Shown: piece after piece, positions 19,114 through 28,440 of the stretch
Numbering within the stretch: position 1 is the first letter of the stretch
Layout of the letters: each line of letters opens with the position of its first letter
Origin: Rhodanobacteraceae bacterium
GTDB taxonomy: Bacteria; Pseudomonadota; Gammaproteobacteria; Xanthomonadales; Rhodanobacteraceae
Direction: 5' to 3'
Assembly: GCA_003142815.1 (NCBI GenBank)
Contig: PLNP01000035.1
Coordinates: 762-61,440 of the forward strand
Length of the DNA stretch: 60,679 bases
Notes under the pieces: generated by a model
Told to the model about the DNA's origin: nothing
The model's input: only the letters and a program-made list of their open reading frames with translations
Database searches by the model: none
Position numbers and translations under genes: made by a program

Positions 19114-19314
19114 TCAGGTCGTCGGTCGGCCGCGCAATACCCGCGCCGGCAGCAGCACGATTGCGCGCAAGAATGCAAACACGCCCTCGACCGCAATGCC
19201 GAGCAACCGGAACGGCAGCAACAACAACCAGACAATCGGATACAGGACCAGCGCGAGCAGCGCCAGCGGCCAGCAGAAGACGAGCAGCAATACCCAGAGC
19301 AGAAACGTCAGCAT
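19114..19314 (-). CDS. small two-helix membrane protein
   Basis: A 66-residue, extremely hydrophobic protein with start ATG 19314. Leu/Trp/Val-rich segments (about 3-32 and 36-58) are broken by a short polar LLLPFRLLG turn, and the tail is basic. The function is unknown. I recall similar short proteins annotated as hypothetical in Xanthomonadaceae, which supports it being a real gene, but this is memory only. It sits between the RES toxin and the divergent M1 aminopeptidase. Confidence 0.6.
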   Translation of the reverse strand: MLTFLLWVLLLVFCWPLALLALVLYPIVWLLLLPFRLLGIAVEGVFAFLRAIVLLPARVLRGRPTT

Positions 19315-19483
19315 CGTTATACGACCGAGGCATGGAGACGGAGAGACAGTTTCGCGCAAGCAACGCGCGAGCGGGAGTGTCGAAAGGGATGCGGCGCGAA
19401 TACGGCACCACTGGGCCTTTCGCCACGGGTCGGCGCGGGAACCACGATGGCATACTGGGCGGAAGCTATCTGAGAACCCCCGC

Positions 19484-21394
19484 ATGCACTCATTTCCCGT
19501 TCTCGCACTGGCTGCACTGATATTGCCGCTCGCCGCACACGCTGCCGATCCGCATTCCTACGCGCAGCCCGACCAGGTTCGCGTGACCCATCTCGACCTC
19601 GACCTCGCGGTCGATTTCGCCAAGAAGCAACTGCAGGGCGACGCCACGCTGACGCTCGACTGGAAGGATCCCAAGACGTCGCAGTTGGTGCTCGATACGC
19701 GCGACCTCAACATCAAGCGCATCAGCGCAATCGATGCGGACGGTAAACCGAGCATGTTGAAGTTCGCGCTGGCGCCGCGCGACAAGGATCTCGGCAGCAA
19801 ATTGACCATCGTCGCGCCCCGGCAGCCGGCCAAGGTGCGCATCGCCTACGCGACGTCGCCGCAGGCTTCCGGCCTGCAATGGCTGACACCCGCGCAGACC
19901 GCGGACAAAAAACAGCCGTTCATGTTCTCGCAGTCCGAATCGATCCACGCGCGTTCGTGGGTGCCGCTGCAGGATTCACCCGCGATCCGTTTCACTTACG
20001 CCGCGCACATCAGCGCGCCGAAAGACATTCGCGTCGTGATGAGCGCAATCAACGATGCGAAGCACGCGCTGGACGGCGACTTCCGCTTCGACCAGCCCAA
20101 GCCGATTCCGTCGTACCTGCTGGCGATCGCCGCGGGCGACATCGATGCGCGCGAAACCGGTCCGCGCAGCGCGGTCTATGCCGAACCGTCTGTGGTCGCC
20201 AAGGCGGCGCGCGAGTTCGAGGACACCGAGAAGATGATCGCGGCCGCCGAGAAACTGTACGGGCCGTATCGTTGGGGTCGTTACGACATTCTCGTGTTGC
20301 CGCCGTCGTTTCCGTTCGGCGGCATGGAAAATCCGAACATGACGTTCGCCACGCCAACCGTCCTGGTCGGCGACAAGAGCCTGGTCTCGCTGGTCGCGCA
20401 CGAGCTCGCGCATTCGTGGTCCGGCAATCTCGTGACCGCCGCGTCGTGGCGCGACATCTGGCTCAACGAAGGCTTCACCACCTATGTGCAGGGCCGCATC
20501 ACCGAGGCGCTCTACGGCAAGGCGCTCGCCGACGAGGAAGCGCTGCTGGCCGCGCGCGCGTTGCAGAAATCGATTGGCGAGATGTCGGAAAACAGCCAGC
20601 GCCTGGCGCCCGAGCCACGTCATGTCGGCGCCGATGATTCGCTCTCCGATGTCGCCTACGACAAGGGCTCATGGTTCCTGCGTTTCCTCGAACAGCGCTT
20701 TGGCCGCGCGACGTTCGATGCCTACCTGCAAGGCTACTTCGACCACTTCGCGTTCCAGAGCATCACCACCGAGCAGATGCTCGATTACCTCAAGCCGAAC
20801 CTGCTTGAAAAATATCCCGGCAAGGTCAGTGCGGGCGAAGTGAGGGACTGGGTCCATGGCGCGGGAATCCCGAAGGATGCGCCGCTGCCCGATTCGCCGC
20901 ACTTCGATGCGATCGACAAGGAGCGCGCGGCGTTCCTCGGCGGCACGCTGGACGCCGCCAAGCTCGATGCGAAGGGTTGGAACACGCAGGAGTGGATGGT
21001 TTTCCTCGATGGCTTGCCGGAGAAAGCAGAACTGGCGAAGTTGCGGACGCTGGACGCAGCCTGGCACCTGACCGGCACCCCGAACGCCGAGATCGGCATG
21101 CGTTGGTACAGCCATGCGATCAACGCCGGTGATACAGGCGTCTGGACGGCTGCGGCCGAACACATGACGCGCATCGGACGCTTGTATCTGACCTTGCCGC
21201 TGTACAAGGCGTTCGCCGAAACACCGACGGGCCTCGCCTTCGCGCAGAAAGTTTATGTGAAAGCCAAACCCGGCTATCACCCGATGACCCAGGCCGCGGT
21301 GGAGCGCATCTTCGCCAAGGCGAAGAAGATGCCTGCCGCCGACAAGCCTGCGGCTCCGAAAGCCAACAGCGAGACCAAGAAAATCTCCGGATAA
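19484..21394 (+). CDS. M1 family metallo-aminopeptidase
   Basis: Exported zinc aminopeptidase, 636 aa, of the leukotriene-A4-hydrolase-like branch. Signal peptide 1-20 (LALAALILPLAAHA). Exopeptidase motif GGMENPNM. Zinc motif HELAH at 306-310 followed 18 residues later by the Glu of WLNEGF. The C-terminal ARM-like helical domain ends with YHPMTQAAVERIF. ATG 19484 gives the signal peptide; the longer frame from 19037 is not credible. It probably trims peptides in the periplasm for nutrition. Confidence 0.93.
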   Translation: MHSFPVLALAALILPLAAHAADPHSYAQPDQVRVTHLDLDLAVDFAKKQLQGDATLTLDWKDPKTSQLVLDTRDLNIKRISAIDADGKPSMLKFALAPRDKDLGSKLTIVAPRQPAKVRIAYATSPQASGLQWLTPAQTADKKQPFMFSQSESIHARSWVPLQDSPAIRFTYAAHISAPKDIRVVMSAINDAKHALDGDFRFDQPKPIPSYLLAIAAGDIDARETGPRSAVYAEPSVVAKAAREFEDTEKMIAAAEKLYGPYRWGRYDILVLPPSFPFGGMENPNMTFATPTVLVGDKSLVSLVAHELAHSWSGNLVTAASWRDIWLNEGFTTYVQGRITEALYGKALADEEALLAARALQKSIGEMSENSQRLAPEPRHVGADDSLSDVAYDKGSWFLRFLEQRFGRATFDAYLQGYFDHFAFQSITTEQMLDYLKPNLLEKYPGKVSAGEVRDWVHGAGIPKDAPLPDSPHFDAIDKERAAFLGGTLDAAKLDAKGWNTQEWMVFLDGLPEKAELAKLRTLDAAWHLTGTPNAEIGMRWYSHAINAGDTGVWTAAAEHMTRIGRLYLTLPLYKAFAETPTGLAFAQKVYVKAKPGYHPMTQAAVERIFAKAKKMPAADKPAAPKANSETKKISG

Positions 21395-21419
21395 CCACTC
21401 CAGCGCGCAGGGTTGCGCG

Positions 21420-21450
21420 CCCTCTTCCCCAACAGCGTTGGGGAAGAGGG
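21420..21450. terminator. 14-bp perfect hairpin after the aminopeptidase gene
   Basis: CCCTCTTCCCCAAC and GTTGGGGAAGAGGG are perfectly complementary around an AGC loop, 25 nt past the stop codon. There is only a short CTTTC after it, so it may be a terminator or one of the species' dispersed hairpin repeats. Confidence 0.55.
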
Positions 21451-21583
21451 CTTTCGGGACCACCCAACGTGGGGAAACCTCAGCGTCGGAACACGTTGCA
21501 GCGTTCGGGTTTGCGGGCCCGCTGTGGCTCCGGCCAGCCGCATCGGCGATGATGACTCCTTGGCCACTCTGACGGGACACACC

Positions 21584-22339
21584 ATGGCATCCAGCAATCC
21601 GGTTCTACGCGACAATCGTATTCAAACCGCCGTCGTCGGCGAAGAGCGAATGACCGTCAACGGCACCATCGGCAAGGCCGGTATTCTGCTGGTTCTTCTA
21701 ATCATCACCGCGGTCTGGACCTGGCAGCGTTTCGACGCGGCCCTGGCTGTGGGTGGATCGACGGCGGCGATGGCCGCGGTTTCGCCATTCATGATTGGCG
21801 GCCTGATCGCCGGCTTCGCGCTGGCGCTGCTGTCGGTATTCGTGCAACGCTGGATCGCCCTCACCGCGCCGCTGTATGCGATCGCCGAAGGCTTTGCCGT
21901 CGGCGGTATCTCGGCGCTATTCAATCTGCGCTATCCAGGTCTGGTGGTGACCGCGGTGGCGCTGACCTTCGGCACCCTCGCCGCGATGTTGCTGCTCTAT
22001 CGCAGTGGCGCGATCAAGGTCACCGACAAGCTACGCATGGGCATCGTCGCTGCGACCGGCGGCGTCATGCTGGTCTATGTCGCCGATCTGGTGATGGGTT
22101 TCTTCGGCGTGCACATGCCGATCATCAACAGCGCCAGCCCGCTCGGCATCGGCTTCAGCCTGCTCGTGGTCGGCATCGCCGCGTTCAACCTGCTGCTCGA
22201 CTTCGACTTCATCGAGCGCGCCGCCGCCACAGGCGCCGCGCGCAACATGGAGTGGTACGGCGCGTTCGGCCTGATGGTCACCCTGGTCTGGCTATATCTG
22301 GAAATGCTGCGCCTGCTGTCCAAGCTGCAGCGGCGCTGA
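21584..22339 (+). CDS. Bax inhibitor-1 / YccA-YbhL family membrane protein
   Basis: A 251-residue integral membrane protein with seven predicted helices and the late conserved segment FIERAAATGAARNMEWYGAFG. The AARNMEWY text, with its acidic residues, is typical of the YccA/BI-1 family, whose members act as pH-sensitive ion or calcium leak channels or interact with FtsH. ATG 21584 fits the family start (MASSNPVLRDNRI). Single-gene unit. The precise role is unproven. Confidence 0.9.
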   Translation: MASSNPVLRDNRIQTAVVGEERMTVNGTIGKAGILLVLLIITAVWTWQRFDAALAVGGSTAAMAAVSPFMIGGLIAGFALALLSVFVQRWIALTAPLYAIAEGFAVGGISALFNLRYPGLVVTAVALTFGTLAAMLLLYRSGAIKVTDKLRMGIVAATGGVMLVYVADLVMGFFGVHMPIINSASPLGIGFSLLVVGIAAFNLLLDFDFIERAAATGAARNMEWYGAFGLMVTLVWLYLEMLRLLSKLQRR

Positions 22340-22466
22340 CCGCAGTGCTGCGCGAGCCACCCTCGCGCAGCGCGCACTGCTGTTGCGTGTTGCCGCCTTG
22401 ACCGATCGAACAAACAACAGCGCTGGCAAGGCATCGCCGCGCGGAAGCATTGTTGCACAATCGTTG

Positions 22467-23021
22467 TCAGCGGCTTTGTACTAATGACGCCCAGGCCAGA
22501 ACGATCGAGAGCACGCCAAGGTGGCGATTTCGCATCGCGCAGGCCATACCTGCCAGCACGAGAATCAGGACGAACAATGCGAGCGGGCCGGTGGCCGGCA
22601 CCGGCGCGGCTGACACCGCCGCGCCGGTTACCGTGAATGGAACCACGCCGATGGGGAATATGGCTGGAGTGCCGAAGCCATCGATGTAGGCCAAATCGAC
22701 CGTCAGCGTGTAGTTCCCTGGCACAAACGTTCCAATCGGTAGCGTCGCAGTCCCGATGCCTTAGATGCAAAGTTCATCGCCGGGTTGATAGTGCACTCCA
22801 TAATTACGAAAACGAATCGCGTTGCCTTGTTGCGTGATCTGAGGGTAGTCCTGCGCTTCAAAAATCGCGTCGCATATGCCACCGTGTATGTTGACCGACA
22901 CGGTATCGCCGACCATCGGCGCGGCCGGGGTGATCCAGGGCGGATCGAAGAATGCTTGCGCGGATTGGGCGAACACGACAAAAAATAGCGCCAGAACAGA
23001 CGCGATGCGATGCTTTAACAT
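22467..23021 (-). pseudogene. exported protein with C-terminal sorting-type anchor, in-frame stop
   Basis: Coding starts at ATG 23021 with a signal peptide (ASVLALFFVVFAQSAQAFF) and a beta-rich domain. At 22761-22763 a TAA interrupts the frame. The same frame continues without another stop to 22467: TLPIGTFVPGNYTLTVDLAY, then a Pro-rich spacer and VPATGPLALFVLILVLAGM with a basic end. That resembles IPTL/PEP-CTERM-like sorting anchors. Removing one stop gives a coherent protein of about 184 aa. It is a recent nonsense mutation, a read-through case or a base error. Function unknown; possibly surface display. Confidence 0.65.
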
Positions 23022-23183
23022 TACTGATTCCCCAATAGCCCGGCCAACTCCGATGGGGGCGAGACTATACATTGGCCGCCCTCATTGAAGGCGGCGAACT
23101 TCTCGGCGCCCATGCGGTGAAACTCTTTTCTGTCGCGCGCGGAAGGTACTAGACCGACCAGTCGCCGAGGAAGGCAGCGAGGA

Positions 23184-24935
23184 TCAGCCGGTGATGCGGC
23201 GTACCAGGGCGCGGCCGACAAAGCGCAGCTTGGTGCGGGTATCAAAGCGCTTGAAATTGGTGGCGACAACGCCCTTGGTAAAACGCGTGCGCTTGGAGTA
23301 GTCAATGCGCACATCCACAATCACCGGCTTGCCGCCTGCAGCGATCTTCAGCGCCTCACTGATGACATCGGCAACGTCCTCGTTGCTGTTCAGTGGCAGA
23401 TAGGCACAGCCCGTGGCATCCGCCACGCCGGAGAATTTTGCCTGGCCAATCACCGTGCAGACCTTGCGGTTGTAGGGGATTTCCTGCGCCTGCGAGATCT
23501 GCGAGAGCTCGCCGTCATTGAAGATGAACTGCACCACGCCGAGCTTGTTGGTAGAAGCGGTCAGCAACTCCATGCAGGTCATCGTGAAGGCCCCGTCGCC
23601 GACAATACCGACTACCTGTTTCTGCCGATGCGCGAGCTTGGCGCCAATCGATGCCGGCACGCAGTAGCCCATGCAGTTGAAATCGGTGGGCGAGATGAAG
23701 TGCCGGCTCTTGTGGATCGGCATCAGCTCGGCGGTGAGGAAGGTGTGGTTGCCGTCATCGGCAACAACGAAGGCATCGTCGTCAAGTGCGGCACGCAGCT
23801 GGGCAAAGAAACGCGCCGGATTCACGCGCCCCTTGCTGTCGTGCGCGAACCACTCCTTGCGATACGCGTCACGGTCACGCTGGATTTGTGCCTGGACGGC
23901 ACCACCCTCCACCTGGCTCTTGAAACCGGATGACTTCAGGGCGTCCAGCAATGCACTCACCACCACGCGTGCATCACCTGCCAACTTCGCCTTTGCCGGA
24001 TAGTTGGCGTCGAACACGTCGGGATTGATGTCGATATGAATCAGGTTGGGCGGCGCCTTGATACCGTAGCTGCCAGTCGGTATTTCAGAAAAGCGTGTAC
24101 CAATGGCAATCAGGCAGTCACAGTTCCTGAACGCATTTTCTGCGGCTGGAACCGCATGCGGCCCGAAGGAGAAGCCGGCAGAGAGTGGATGATTGGCAGG
24201 AAATACGGAGAGCCCTTGCAGCGTGGTGGACACAGGCGCATTGAGCAGCGTCGCCAACTCCACCAGGGTGTCTTCGCAGAAGCGCGCACCCCAGCCGGCA
24301 AAGATGCCGGGTGACTTTGCGTTCTTCAACAGGGCCACGGCATCGTCCAACTGGCGGCCGAGGGCACCGTTCCCGTCGAAAGCGGCCGGTTCAGGCTTGT
24401 TGAAGGTGGGCAGTACGCCATCCACCTCGCCGGTGAATGCCCCGATGTTCAGCGGTATTTCCACAAACACCGGGCCAGGTTCGCCGTCGCAGGCAATGCG
24501 GACGGCCTCGAAAATGGTGGGCACCAAGTCCTTTTGCGAAGTCACTTTGAATCGTGCCTTGGTGATGGCCTGCAGCAGGCCGGCCTGGTCGATATCGTGA
24601 AGCTGATAGCGATGTGCCATGTCGGTGCGGATGCCGCCGGAAATCACCAGCATCGGGATGCCATCGAGAAACGCCTCGCCGATACCGCTGGCCGCATGTG
24701 TGAGGCCAGCGGCCGGTACCACGAGCAACGTGCCAATGGAATCGGTGGTGCGGCTGATGGCATCGGCCATGAAGGCGCCGCCACCCTCATGCGTGACCAG
24801 CAAGGGCGTGATGAGCTCGCTATCACCGATTTCGTCATAGAGTTCGGTGTTGTGCACACCGGGAATGCCGAAGGTGTACTTCACGCCGACTTGTTCCAGC
24901 GCATAACGCAGCAGAGAAGCTCCGGTCTTTTTCAT
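23184..24935 (-). CDS. thiamine diphosphate enzyme, acetolactate synthase-like
   Basis: A 583-aa ThDP enzyme with the three domains of the POX/ALS family. Catalytic Glu50 is in VTHEGGGAFMADA. The metal/ThDP motif runs from GDG 446-448 to Asp474 in FIFNDGELSQ, where most relatives have NN. It is not a classical IlvB: there is no regulatory subunit gene and the substrate pocket is diverged. It overlaps the flavoprotein gene by 4 nt, so the two should act together. Base composition looks less GC-rich than that of the neighbours, suggesting transfer. The substrate, probably a 2-oxo acid or acyloin-type compound, is unknown. Confidence 0.85.
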   Translation of the reverse strand: MKKTGASLLRYALEQVGVKYTFGIPGVHNTELYDEIGDSELITPLLVTHEGGGAFMADAISRTTDSIGTLLVVPAAGLTHAASGIGEAFLDGIPMLVISGGIRTDMAHRYQLHDIDQAGLLQAITKARFKVTSQKDLVPTIFEAVRIACDGEPGPVFVEIPLNIGAFTGEVDGVLPTFNKPEPAAFDGNGALGRQLDDAVALLKNAKSPGIFAGWGARFCEDTLVELATLLNAPVSTTLQGLSVFPANHPLSAGFSFGPHAVPAAENAFRNCDCLIAIGTRFSEIPTGSYGIKAPPNLIHIDINPDVFDANYPAKAKLAGDARVVVSALLDALKSSGFKSQVEGGAVQAQIQRDRDAYRKEWFAHDSKGRVNPARFFAQLRAALDDDAFVVADDGNHTFLTAELMPIHKSRHFISPTDFNCMGYCVPASIGAKLAHRQKQVVGIVGDGAFTMTCMELLTASTNKLGVVQFIFNDGELSQISQAQEIPYNRKVCTVIGQAKFSGVADATGCAYLPLNSNEDVADVISEALKIAAGGKPVIVDVRIDYSKRTRFTKGVVATNFKRFDTRTKLRFVGRALVRRITG

Positions 24936-26575
24936 TTTGTATGTCCTTGGTGGCCAGCTGAAGGATTGGTTGCGCCAGCAATGGCTCGAGCGGCAATGCG
25001 CCCGCTCAGAATACAGCCCGAAAGAAAGGTCCCTTCCAATGAACGGATGCCGCTGATACCTCCGCCCCCAAAGCCACAGGCTTCGCCGGCTCCGTATAAG
25101 CCTTCGATCGGCTGGCCGCGTGAATCGAGTACGCGGGAAGACAGATCCGTTTCAATGCCGCCCATACTCTTGCGCGACAGCAGCATGACGCGGATGGCCA
25201 CCAGCGGCAGCGCTTTTTTATCCATGACGGCCTGAAATTTCAGAGTGCGGGCTTTATCGCCGCGCCAGTTGCGCAGCTGCGCAATGCGGCGCAGCTGATC
25301 ATCGTCATGGAACGTGGGTCCACGCGCAATCATGCCGTCATACGGCGCAATCCCACCACGCAGATTGTCGGCGCTCACCTTGTTGTTGCCGGTCACGCCG
25401 TTCATTTTCACGGCGAGCTCGTCGAGCGTCGTGCCGATAACAACATCCGGGCAGGTGTCCACCAGCATGCGGTACTGCTTCTGGTTGCCGAACAGGATGT
25501 CGCGCAGCAGCATGAGAATGTCGCGCTGGCAGAACGCCGGGTTCACATGCGAACCGGAAATGGCCATTTCCTTGAGCACAATGCGACGGTTCATCACCAG
25601 CCAGCCGTACTGGTCCTCCATGTGGCCCACACGCTTGCACAGCTCATGCGTATCAAAGCCGCTCATCATCGGATGCGGGCCGACACGGTTGCCGCGACAG
25701 TCCATCCACAGCGCCGAGCGCGGCGGAATCAGCGAAAGGCCGTGATGTTCGAATTGCGGCTGCGGGTGGCGGATTCCCGTCGCGTAATTCCACATCTGGC
25801 CCAGGCGCACCACGCGACCGTCGTGTCGTGCCACCACATCATGCAGGTGGCCGTCACCATCTGGATGAGCGCCGTTCAGAAGTAGGGCGGGCGGTTGGCC
25901 ATAACGTTTACGATCCCACACGGCACGCACGCGCTCCAGATTCCCATTGATGCCGCCACTGGCGACAACGGTGGCGCCGGCGCGTACTTCAAACGCCTTG
26001 CCTTCCGCATTCCCGCGCACGCCGGCGATGCGGTTGCCCTCGACGAGAAAGTCCTCAACATAATGGTCGCAGCGCAAGTCCAGCAGTGAACGATTGGGGT
26101 GATTTTCCAGTGCCTTGATCAGCGTCTGTGTGAGATGCCAGCCGGTACCCCAGACGACGTGATAGCGGGGTAAGGAATTGAGCGGCAGGAATTCGCCGCG
26201 CTCCACCCACTGCACGACCGGAAAATATTTGATGCCGTGCCCGCGCACCCAGTCATACGCATCCGGTACACAGCGCTCGACATAGGTATCGGCCCAGCGT
26301 TTGGGCCAGTGGTCATCTGCGCTGAATTCGGCCGCACGATACCAGTCATCACGGAACAACTCGGGGGTATCACGGATGCCGTTGCGGCGCTGCAGGCCCG
26401 TACCGCCAAACAGCATACCGCCAAAGGCCTCGTTGGCGAGGCCGCCGAAATTCTTGCGGGCGCCGCGCTCCAGCAGGGTCACGCGCCTGCCGCGATCCAG
26501 TAGTTCAAGGGCTGTGGCAATACCGGTAATGCCGCCGCCGGCAATCACGATATCCGACTCTGTCGCCTCGTGCAT
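24932..26575 (-). CDS. FAD-binding dehydrogenase (fumarate reductase/KstD fold)
   Basis: A 547-aa flavoprotein of the FAD_binding_2 superfamily, closest in wording to predicted oxidoreductases of COG3573. The dinucleotide motif GGGITGIATALELLDRG is at 13-29 with the Glu of TLLERG. The C-terminal FAD motif is GLYGAGEACGFGGGGISG. It is cytoplasmic, with no signal peptide. ATG 26575 has a GGAGAGCGGA ribosome region; the open frame extends to 26830 but through non-conserved sequence. It is co-transcribed with the ThDP enzyme. The substrate is unknown: a cyclic ketone or steroid-like alkene is a family-based guess. Confidence 0.85.
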   Translation of the reverse strand: MHEATESDIVIAGGGITGIATALELLDRGRRVTLLERGARKNFGGLANEAFGGMLFGGTGLQRRNGIRDTPELFRDDWYRAAEFSADDHWPKRWADTYVERCVPDAYDWVRGHGIKYFPVVQWVERGEFLPLNSLPRYHVVWGTGWHLTQTLIKALENHPNRSLLDLRCDHYVEDFLVEGNRIAGVRGNAEGKAFEVRAGATVVASGGINGNLERVRAVWDRKRYGQPPALLLNGAHPDGDGHLHDVVARHDGRVVRLGQMWNYATGIRHPQPQFEHHGLSLIPPRSALWMDCRGNRVGPHPMMSGFDTHELCKRVGHMEDQYGWLVMNRRIVLKEMAISGSHVNPAFCQRDILMLLRDILFGNQKQYRMLVDTCPDVVIGTTLDELAVKMNGVTGNNKVSADNLRGGIAPYDGMIARGPTFHDDDQLRRIAQLRNWRGDKARTLKFQAVMDKKALPLVAIRVMLLSRKSMGGIETDLSSRVLDSRGQPIEGLYGAGEACGFGGGGISGIRSLEGTFLSGCILSGRIAARAIAGATNPSAGHQGHTK

Positions 26576-26719
26576 TCCGCTCTCCACGCGAGTGGGCGGA
26601 TTCGCTTCCGTCCATGAATCACCCATCCTACGTTTTGCAAAATCTCTGTATTCGATTGACCTGCCCCCACCGGCCCTGCCACTCGCAGGAGGCCATTCCA
26701 GACTTGGGATCAGAAAGCC

Positions 26720-26842
26720 AGTCTGCGGTACGCAGGCTGCCTGTCTGCTCTTGCCCACACACCAAGCTTGAAAAGCACGGTTCGCTACCTGGGCATCGAA
26801 GTCAATGATGCCCTGGGGATGGCCGAGCAAACCGAGGCCTAG
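26720..26842 (+). pseudogene. C-terminal remnant of a tyrosine recombinase/integrase
   Basis: The frame ending at TAG 26840-26842 encodes LKSTVRYLGIEVNDAL then GMAEQTEA. This matches the C-terminal tail STVRYLGIEVDDALxxAEQ that I recall from a widespread family of site-specific integrases. Upstream, HTKLE appears in a second frame, so the catalytic region is degraded by small indels. Only about 40 codons remain. It lies directly upstream of the flavoprotein-ThDP operon and suggests that operon arrived on a mobile element. Confidence 0.65.
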
Positions 26843-27102
26843 GGGCTGCTACACCGGGTAGCGTCACTTGACCGGCGCTGTCCGGCCAAGAGGTGGCCCA
26901 AGGCCAAGTCATCTCTGGAACTCATCGCCGAATCGGACTAGGTAAGCGCCAATAGCACCGCCTGATCGCAACCGTCCGGTTTGGGTCGGTTGCTGCCCTT
27001 CAGACGCGAGCGGAAAGTGATCGTCGGCCGCAGCGCGTGATCAGCATCGGCGTTGACACGGTTCGATCAGCATCCGGATCAAGTGTTCAGCACGCGCACT
27101 CG
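26843..27102. other. non-coding tail of the integrase element
   Basis: No plausible gene. An inverted repeat GCAACCG (26968-26974) / CGGTTGC (26987-26993) is visible. The sequence up to the stop of the MFS gene probably includes the old element boundary, but no attachment-site duplication was found by eye. Confidence 0.4.
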
Positions 27103-28410
27103 CTAAGGCTCGATGTGCGCGATCGCGGTCGGGTCTGGCGGCGTTGCGCCGACCGCTGACACCGCTGCCGTAAGGCCGTGTACCGGCATCCTCGCGGTTA
27201 CGCGCCAAGCGACGACTGCGGCAACTGCGAGCAGGATCGCGGCGAGGACGAAGGCGACGCCGGGTAGCGGCAGCGGTGCGTGATCGCTGATGAACAGCGC
27301 GAACAGATTGGCGAACAGGGCCGGCCCGAAGATGCCGGCCAGGCTGGCCAGACTGGTCAGTGCGCCCTGCAGGCGGCCTTGTTCGTGCGCATCGACCTGG
27401 TGGGTCATCATCGCCTGCGCCGGGGGCCCGACCAAGCCACCGAGACACAGGAATGGAATGCCGAGCACGAACAGCCATGCGGTCGGGGCGAGACCGAAAA
27501 ATACGTATCCGACGATGCATAGCGCCAAGCCGGCCATGATCATGCGGCGCTCGCCCAATGTCGGCATCAGGCGTCGCACCAGCACCGCCTGCACCAGTCC
27601 GCTGAACAACCCGACCAGAGCCAACGTGTAGCCGACGATCTGCGGCCCCCATCCGTAGCGATAGTCGGTGTACAGCACGTAGGTCGAGTTGAGCGAGAAC
27701 TGCGCCAGATTGGCCAGGAAGAACACAGCCGCCAGCCCGAACACCTGCGGATAGCGGCGCAGTAGAACCAAGACGCCGAACGGGTTGGCGTGGCGCCAGT
27801 CGAAGCGCGCGCTGCGCCGCTCCGGCGGCAGCGATTCGGGCAGCACGAAAAATCCGTAGCAGAAGTTGACCAGCGACAAGCCCGCCGCCACCCAGAACGG
27901 CAGGCGAATATGCAGGTGACCGAGGAAACCGCCGAGCGCCGGGCCGACGATGAAACCGATGCCGAACGCCGCGCCGAGCAAACCAAACGCGGCAGCGCGC
28001 TTTTCCTTGGGCGTGACGTCGGCGATATAGGCGTTGGCCGTGGAGAAACTCGCCGCGCAGATGCCCGATACCGCGCGGCCGATGAACAACAGCCACAGCA
28101 CCGGGGCCAGCGCCATCACGACGAAATCGATGCCGAGGCCGAAGCTCGAAATCAGGATCACCGTGCGTCGGCCAAACCGATCCGACAACGCGCCCTGGAT
28201 CGGCGAAAATACGAATTGCATCAGCATGTACAACGTGCCGAACGCACTCGACCACACCGCTGCCTTGGCGATGCTGCCGCCGATCAACTGCACGATGAGG
28301 TGCGGCAACACCGGGATGATGATGCCGAACGCCAGCATGTCCAGCATCACGGTGACGAAGATGAAGGTCACCGCGGCGCGGCGCACAGGCGTTGTGGGTG
28401 GCGTGCTCAC
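27103..28410 (-). CDS. MFS exporter, TetA/DHA1-like
   Basis: A 435-aa drug:H+ antiporter-type MFS protein with 12 TM segments. Motif A is GALSDRFGRRTVIL after TM2. The N-terminus VMLDMLAFGIIIPVLPHL and the TM5 motif C-like GFIVGPALGGFLG resemble the tetracycline-resistance (TetA/TCR) branch. Whether it exports tetracycline is not shown; chromosomal relatives in Xanthomonadales have varied roles. The start is taken as GTG 28410. An ATG at 28458 lies inside the left arm of the palindrome at 28441-28538. No divergent tetR-like regulator is adjacent. Confidence 0.85.
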   Translation of the reverse strand: MSTPPTTPVRRAAVTFIFVTVMLDMLAFGIIIPVLPHLIVQLIGGSIAKAAVWSSAFGTLYMLMQFVFSPIQGALSDRFGRRTVILISSFGLGIDFVVMALAPVLWLLFIGRAVSGICAASFSTANAYIADVTPKEKRAAAFGLLGAAFGIGFIVGPALGGFLGHLHIRLPFWVAAGLSLVNFCYGFFVLPESLPPERRSARFDWRHANPFGVLVLLRRYPQVFGLAAVFFLANLAQFSLNSTYVLYTDYRYGWGPQIVGYTLALVGLFSGLVQAVLVRRLMPTLGERRMIMAGLALCIVGYVFFGLAPTAWLFVLGIPFLCLGGLVGPPAQAMMTHQVDAHEQGRLQGALTSLASLAGIFGPALFANLFALFISDHAPLPLPGVAFVLAAILLAVAAVVAWRVTARMPVHGLTAAVSAVGATPPDPTAIAHIEP

Positions 28411-28440
28411 GGGCAGTCTCGCGGATACTCTTCGATGGCA

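Noticed and set aside
23022-23183. Short minus-strand text EFHRMGAEKFAAFNE, vaguely like a phasin
   Set aside because: Only ~20 residues, no start and no second conserved block; too weak to call.
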